DNA of 64,000 nucleotides, taken from positions 1,240,001 to 1,304,000 of the forward strand of contig NZ_JAANZA010000001.1 of the NCBI RefSeq assembly GCF_012274275.1, in the 5' to 3' direction. Shown here in pieces: positions 60,032 through 64,000 of the stretch. Every line of letters starts with the position of its first letter. The first letter of the stretch is position 1. A program made the translations under genes and the position numbers. The DNA is from Cryobacterium sp. BB307. GTDB lineage: Bacteria; Actinomycetota; Actinomycetes; Actinomycetales; Microbacteriaceae. A model generated the notes under the pieces. The model worked only from the letters and a program-made list of their open reading frames with translations, did no database searches and was not told the DNA's origin.

Positions 60032-61828
60032 TTGCGCTTTATTGCGGCAATCATAAGTTTTGTGCTGGCAGCCGTCATGATCGGCTTCGGCATCGCACAG
60101 CGAACCATCCTAGCGGAGCCCGACCAAGTCGAAGCCGTAGCGGAGTTCGACGGCACGGCCCCCATCACCCTGATCGACGGAGCGACCCTCAACTCGCTCG
60201 ACGGTCGACAGAAGATCGAACTCACCGGGGAAGGCAACCTATTCGCTGCCTACGGTCGAACCAGCGACCTGCTCGCCTGGATCGGCGAGGCGAGTTACAA
60301 CGAACTGCAGTACGACTCGGAGACCGGCGAACTCGCCACCTCGGTGGTCAAGGGAACCGAGGAAGCGGTCCCCAACCCGCGCGGTTCTGACCTGTGGCTC
60401 ACCGAGTACTCCCGCGACGACCTCCTCAGCATCGTCGTCAATGTGCCAGAGGACGTCTCGGTCATCGCCATGACAGACGGTACGGCGCCCGCCCCGACCG
60501 AGGTCGCGATCTCCTGGCCGCAGGACAACCGCACGCCTTGGTCAGGTCCGCTGATCGTCGGCGGTGTCGTACTGCTTCTGGTGGGTCTCGGCCTCTACCT
60601 GTGGGCGCTCGCCCACCTCAACAAGTCACGCGGCCCACGCCGCAAGCAGCCGAAACTTCCGCGTCCGCCGCGGCGCCCGATCGCCCGCCCGAAGAAGCCG
60701 TCGGTGCTTCCGATCCCGCGTGGTCGCCGCAAGGCGCTGCGGATGGCGGTCATCCCCGTGACACTCACCACCGGTCTGCTGCTCTCGGCATGCTCGGCCG
60801 ACTACTGGCCGGCCGCGTTCAGCGGTGAGGCAGAGGCGACGCCGACCCCATCGGCGACGACCTCCGCATCCGACGCCAAGCCGCCCGCGGTCACCGTTCC
60901 GCAGCTCACCAACATCATCGGCAAGGTAGCGACCGCTGCCAAGGACGCGGATGCTGCCGCGGATGCGGACATCGCCGCCTCACGTTTCGCGGGCGCTGCC
61001 CTCGAAGCGCGCTCGGCGAACTACGCCATTCGCGCCGCCGACTCCAGCTACCCGGCTCCTGCCGCCATCCCTAATGGCGAGATCCAGCTCGCTCTGCCGC
61101 AGCAGACTGACGCGTGGCCGCGCACCGTGTTCACGGTCGTGCAGCAGAAGCCGGCCAAGAACGCCAGCCCGGTTGAGCCCGCCGAAGGCGAAGCCGCGGC
61201 GGAGGCTGAGCCGATGTACGGCCTCATGCTCGTACAGGCGACGCCGCGGGACAACTTCAAGGTCGTCTACGCCGTGACCCTCGAGCCGAGCGCGAAGCTC
61301 CCCGAGGTGGTCTCAGCCGAGACCGGAACCGCGCGGCTCAAGCCCGACGTTCAGCAACTGCTGCAGATGGCTCCAGACCAGCTTGCCCTCGCCTACGGTG
61401 ACGTGCTGTTGAATGGCGAATCGAGCGAGCACTACGGCAAGTTCGACACCGAGGGTGACTCGCTGATCGCCTCTATCGGCCAGGCAAAGAAGGCGGAGCG
61501 CCAGGCGAGCCTGCCCGCGATCGCCTCGATGGCGTTCGCGAACGCGGTCGGTCCTGGTGATGCGATCGCCATGGCGACGAACAACACCGGTGCCATCGTG
61601 TCGGTCTACCTCCACGAGACGGAAACCGTCACTCCCGTCGAGGAGGGTGCCACGATCAACGCTGAGGGTGCGGTGAAGACGCTCTCCGGCGTGAGCAGCA
61701 CGACTAAGGGCACTCAGGCCACCTATGGCGACCAGCTGCTCTTCTACGTGCCGCCGTCGAGCAGCACAAATGAGAAGATCAAGTTGCTCGGATTCACCTC
61801 AGCCCTCATCTCAGCTCAGGAGTTGTAG
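60032..61828 (+). CDS. Membrane protein with internal lipobox, possible gene fusion
   Basis: 598 aa from TTG 60032 (GAGAGGAG eight bases upstream); not recognised. An N-terminal helix (RFIAAIISFVLAAVMIGFG), an extracytoplasmic domain, a helix near residues 172-193, a basic linker RPIARPKKPSVLPIPRGRRK, then from Met238 a lipoprotein-like signal ending LLLSAC, followed by a Thr/Ser/Pro linker and a large soluble domain. The two halves look like a membrane protein and a lipoprotein joined in one frame. Conserved in Microbacteriaceae as I recall, with no known function. Overlaps the next gene by one base. Confidence 0.72.
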   Translation: MRFIAAIISFVLAAVMIGFGIAQRTILAEPDQVEAVAEFDGTAPITLIDGATLNSLDGRQKIELTGEGNLFAAYGRTSDLLAWIGEASYNELQYDSETGELATSVVKGTEEAVPNPRGSDLWLTEYSRDDLLSIVVNVPEDVSVIAMTDGTAPAPTEVAISWPQDNRTPWSGPLIVGGVVLLLVGLGLYLWALAHLNKSRGPRRKQPKLPRPPRRPIARPKKPSVLPIPRGRRKALRMAVIPVTLTTGLLLSACSADYWPAAFSGEAEATPTPSATTSASDAKPPAVTVPQLTNIIGKVATAAKDADAAADADIAASRFAGAALEARSANYAIRAADSSYPAPAAIPNGEIQLALPQQTDAWPRTVFTVVQQKPAKNASPVEPAEGEAAAEAEPMYGLMLVQATPRDNFKVVYAVTLEPSAKLPEVVSAETGTARLKPDVQQLLQMAPDQLALAYGDVLLNGESSEHYGKFDTEGDSLIASIGQAKKAERQASLPAIASMAFANAVGPGDAIAMATNNTGAIVSVYLHETETVTPVEEGATINAEGAVKTLSGVSSTTKGTQATYGDQLLFYVPPSSSTNEKIKLLGFTSALISAQEL

Positions 61829-62742
61829 TGTCGAACGTTCCCCCGGCCGCGAACTTCCGCGGCGCCGTCGACCTGTCGTCGCTCGTGCGGCAGCAGCAGG
61901 CGCCCCAGGAGACCACCGGGGGAGCGGTCGACGTACCCTCTCTCGTCGTCGATGGCACGGACGCGAACTTCGGCAACATCCTTGAGCTGTCGAAGACCGT
62001 CCCGGTGATCGTCGAGTTGTACGCGGGAGAACCGACGCCTTCGCTCATAGCGCTCATCAAGGAGTACGCGGGCAGGTTCCTGCTCGCGACCATCGATGCG
62101 CAGGCCAATCCGCAACTCGTCCAGGCGTTCCAAGCGGTCGCAGCTCCGACCGTGGCGGCGCTTATCGGAGGCCGACCGGTAGGCCTCTACGAAGGCGAAC
62201 TGCCGGATGCCGACGCCCGACGCGTGTTCGACCAGCTCGCCCAGGTCGCAGCGCAGAACGGAGTCACCGGCACCGTGCGCGCATCCGGCGCCGAAGCGCA
62301 GCCCGATGCCGAGCCGGCCGAGGAGCCGCTGCCTCCCCTGCACCAGGAGGCCTACGACGCCATCCTGACGGGCGACTATGACGCCGCGATCACGGCATAC
62401 AAGACGGCCATGGCACAGAACCCCCGCGACGCGCTCGCCGTCGCCGGGCTCGCGCAGGTGTCGTTGCTGAAGCGACTCGACGGTGTGGCGGCGGATGACG
62501 TGCGGCGGGCTGCCGCGGATGCGCCCCAGGATGTCGATGCCGCACTTGCCGTCGCCGACCTGGACGTCTCCGGTGGGCACCTAGAGGACGCCTTCGGCCG
62601 ACTGCTCGACCTGTTCGGCTCGCTCGGTGGAGACGACCGGGACCGCGTTCGCACGCGCCTGCTCGACTATTTCGAGATAGCCGGTGCAGAGGACCCGCGC
62701 GTGATCGCCGCTCGCAAGCGGCTCACGATGCTGCTCTACTAG
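61828..62742 (+). CDS. CnoX/YbbN-like thioredoxin-TPR protein without CXXC
   Basis: 304 aa. An N-terminal thioredoxin fold (NILELSKTVPVIVELYA) where the WCxxC active site is replaced by YAGEPTPS, so it cannot act as a disulfide reductase. The rest is tetratricopeptide-like (DAAITAYKTAMAQNPRDALAV). Resembles E. coli CnoX/YbbN, a chaperone partner of GroEL or DnaK. GTG at 61828 shares a base with the upstream stop, so the two are coupled; this links the upstream fused lipoprotein gene to a chaperone-like function. Confidence 0.87.
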   Translation: MSNVPPAANFRGAVDLSSLVRQQQAPQETTGGAVDVPSLVVDGTDANFGNILELSKTVPVIVELYAGEPTPSLIALIKEYAGRFLLATIDAQANPQLVQAFQAVAAPTVAALIGGRPVGLYEGELPDADARRVFDQLAQVAAQNGVTGTVRASGAEAQPDAEPAEEPLPPLHQEAYDAILTGDYDAAITAYKTAMAQNPRDALAVAGLAQVSLLKRLDGVAADDVRRAAADAPQDVDAALAVADLDVSGGHLEDAFGRLLDLFGSLGGDDRDRVRTRLLDYFEIAGAEDPRVIAARKRLTMLLY

Positions 62743-62745
62743 CCG

Positions 62746-64000
62746 CTAGCGAGGCGCCAGCCAGAGGGTCCCAAGCGGGGGCAGCGTTAGCTCGGCAACC
62801 GCCGGTTGCCCGGCCCAAGCATCCGGTGTCGCCACGACGCGACCGGCATTGCCAACGCCGGAGCCGCCGAATTCGGTCGCATCCGTGTTCACTACCTCAG
62901 CCCAGTCGCCCGCCCGCGGCATCCCGATCCGGTAGCCATCGATCGTACGCCCCGAGAAGTTCGTCACTGCGACAAGCGGTTCACCGGATGCCGAATATCG
63001 TGCGATAGCCACCACGTTGTTCACCGCGTCATCACCCGAGAGCAGGCTGAAGCCATCAGCGCTGTCGTCGCGCTCCCACAGCGCCGGGGTGCCCCGATAG
63101 CGGCGGTTCAGCTCGCCGACGAGGCGATGCAGACCCTGGTGCGCGGGCTGGTCCAGAATCCACCAGTCGAGGCCGCGCTCCTCACTCCACTCCGACGGCT
63201 GGCCGAACTCCTGCCCCATGAACAGCAATTGCTTGCCCGGATGCGCCCACATGTACGCCAGGTACGCGCGCACGGTCGCCAGTTGCTGCCAGTGATCGCC
63301 TGGCATCTTGTGCAGGAGCGACCCCTTGCCGTGCACCACCTCGTCGTGGCTTATCGGCAGCAGGAAGTGCTCGGAGAACGCGTAGACGAAGCTGAAGGTG
63401 AGCTGCCCGTGGTGGTGAGCGCGGTACATCGGATCGACGGCCAGGTAGCGCAGGGTGTCGTGCATCCAGCCCATGTTCCACTTGAGTCCGAAGCCGAGCC
63501 CGCCTGCGCTCGTTGGCGTGGTGACGCCCGGGAACGCGGTCGACTCCTCGGCGATCATGACGATGCCGGGGTTGCGCTTGTAGGCGGTCGCGTTGACTTC
63601 CTGCAGGAAAGCGATCGCCTCGAGGTTCTCCCGTCCGCCGTGGAGGTTCGGCACCCATTCGCCGTCCGCGCGGGAGTAGTCGAGGTACAGCATCGAGGCC
63701 ACGGCGTCGACGCGTAGCCCGTCGATGTGGAATTCCTCCAGCCAGTACAGCGCGTTCGCAACGAGGAAGTTGCGCACCTGCGAGCGCCCGAAGTCGAAGA
63801 CGAGCGTGCCCCAATCCGGATGCTCGCCGCGTCGCGGGTCGCCATGCTCGTAGAGTGGCTCACCGTCGAAGCGCGCGAGCGCCCACTCGTCCTTCGGGAA
63901 GTGGGCGGGGACCCAGTCCACAATCACGCCGATGCCGGCGCGGTGGAAGCTGTCGACGAGGTGACGGAACTCATCCGGATGCCCGAACCGGCTGGTCGGG
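62746..64000 (-). CDS. glgB: 1,4-alpha-glucan branching enzyme, 5' partial
   Basis: GH13 branching enzyme; the N-terminal CBM48 and start lie beyond the window. Visible: [37 protein letters not shown] with the nucleophile Asp, [14 protein letters not shown] with the acid/base Glu, [14 protein letters not shown] and [12 protein letters not shown]. The C-terminal beta domain ends in LGTLWLAPR. Makes alpha-1,6 branches in glycogen. Convergent with the CnoX-like gene, 3 bp apart. Confidence 0.95.
   Translation of the reverse strand, partial: PTSRFGHPDEFRHLVDSFHRAGIGVIVDWVPAHFPKDEWALARFDGEPLYEHGDPRRGEHPDWGTLVFDFGRSQVRNFLVANALYWLEEFHIDGLRVDAVASMLYLDYSRADGEWVPNLHGGRENLEAIAFLQEVNATAYKRNPGIVMIAEESTAFPGVTTPTSAGGLGFGLKWNMGWMHDTLRYLAVDPMYRAHHHGQLTFSFVYAFSEHFLLPISHDEVVHGKGSLLHKMPGDHWQQLATVRAYLAYMWAHPGKQLLFMGQEFGQPSEWSEERGLDWWILDQPAHQGLHRLVGELNRRYRGTPALWERDDSADGFSLLSGDDAVNNVVAIARYSASGEPLVAVTNFSGRTIDGYRIGMPRAGDWAEVVNTDATEFGGSGVGNAGRVVATPDAWAGQPAVAELTLPPLGTLWLAPR

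Overview
The window is high-GC chromosomal DNA from an actinobacterium, most like the family Microbacteriaceae. This rests on GTG/TTG starts, TANNNT -10 boxes placed almost on start codons, MsiK-style sugar ABC operons without their own ATPase, DUF2469, DivIVA-type proteins, Ala/Glu-rich tails on S2 and S16, and several LLM (luciferase-like) oxidoreductases of the F420 type. About 64 protein genes fill nearly all of it. I saw no rRNA, tRNA, CRISPR array, prophage or transposase, and no gene-free gap above 300 bp.

Left third (1-20 kb, accessory metabolism). A truncated TgpA-like transglutaminase is followed on the minus strand by a FecCD-type ABC cassette (1753-4508) that resembles the transporter proposed to import the coenzyme F420 precursor F420-0. 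Divergent from it is a pyrimidine/hydantoin catabolic operon (4740-13201): N-carbamoyl-beta-alanine amidohydrolase, dihydropyrimidinase, an LLM oxidoreductase, a NitT/TauT-like transporter with two different permeases and a THI5/NMT1-type binding lipoprotein, and a class-III aminotransferase. Then come yceD-rpmF-rnc-mutM, a sugar ABC operon behind a LacI-like operator, and a double-GNAT acetyltransferase.

Middle (20-36 kb): smc, an MFS exporter, a trehalose-synthase-like GH13 enzyme coupled to an LLM oxidoreductase, ftsY, a second LLM oxidoreductase, a gamma-carbonic anhydrase-like protein, ffh, a GT4 glycosyltransferase, a META-like lipoprotein, another LLM oxidoreductase and an EamA transporter.

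Right half (36-64 kb, conserved core): rpsP-khpA-rimM-trmD, map, rplS-lepB-rnhB-DUF2469, a D-threonine aldolase-like enzyme and a cupin, yraN-comM-dprA, a cyclic-nucleotide phosphodiesterase-like enzyme, xerC, an M23 peptidase, rpsB-tsf, pyrH-frr-cdsA, a four-motif DivIVA protein, a transglycosylase, small conserved genes, an AI-2E family transporter with a Scy/FilP-like hendecad coiled-coil protein, a fused membrane/lipoprotein gene, a CnoX-like thioredoxin and the 3' part of glgB.

The main themes worth following are: (i) possible F420 dependence by import, with four LLM enzymes in the window, one of which sits exactly where the pyrimidine operon lacks its reductase; (ii) palindromic repeats inserted in frame in mutM and smc, plus a separate intergenic palindrome family; (iii) widespread leaderless promoters, three of which use the TAG stop codon of the upstream gene as the start of the -10 box; (iv) a 24-unit, 11-residue repeat coiled coil.
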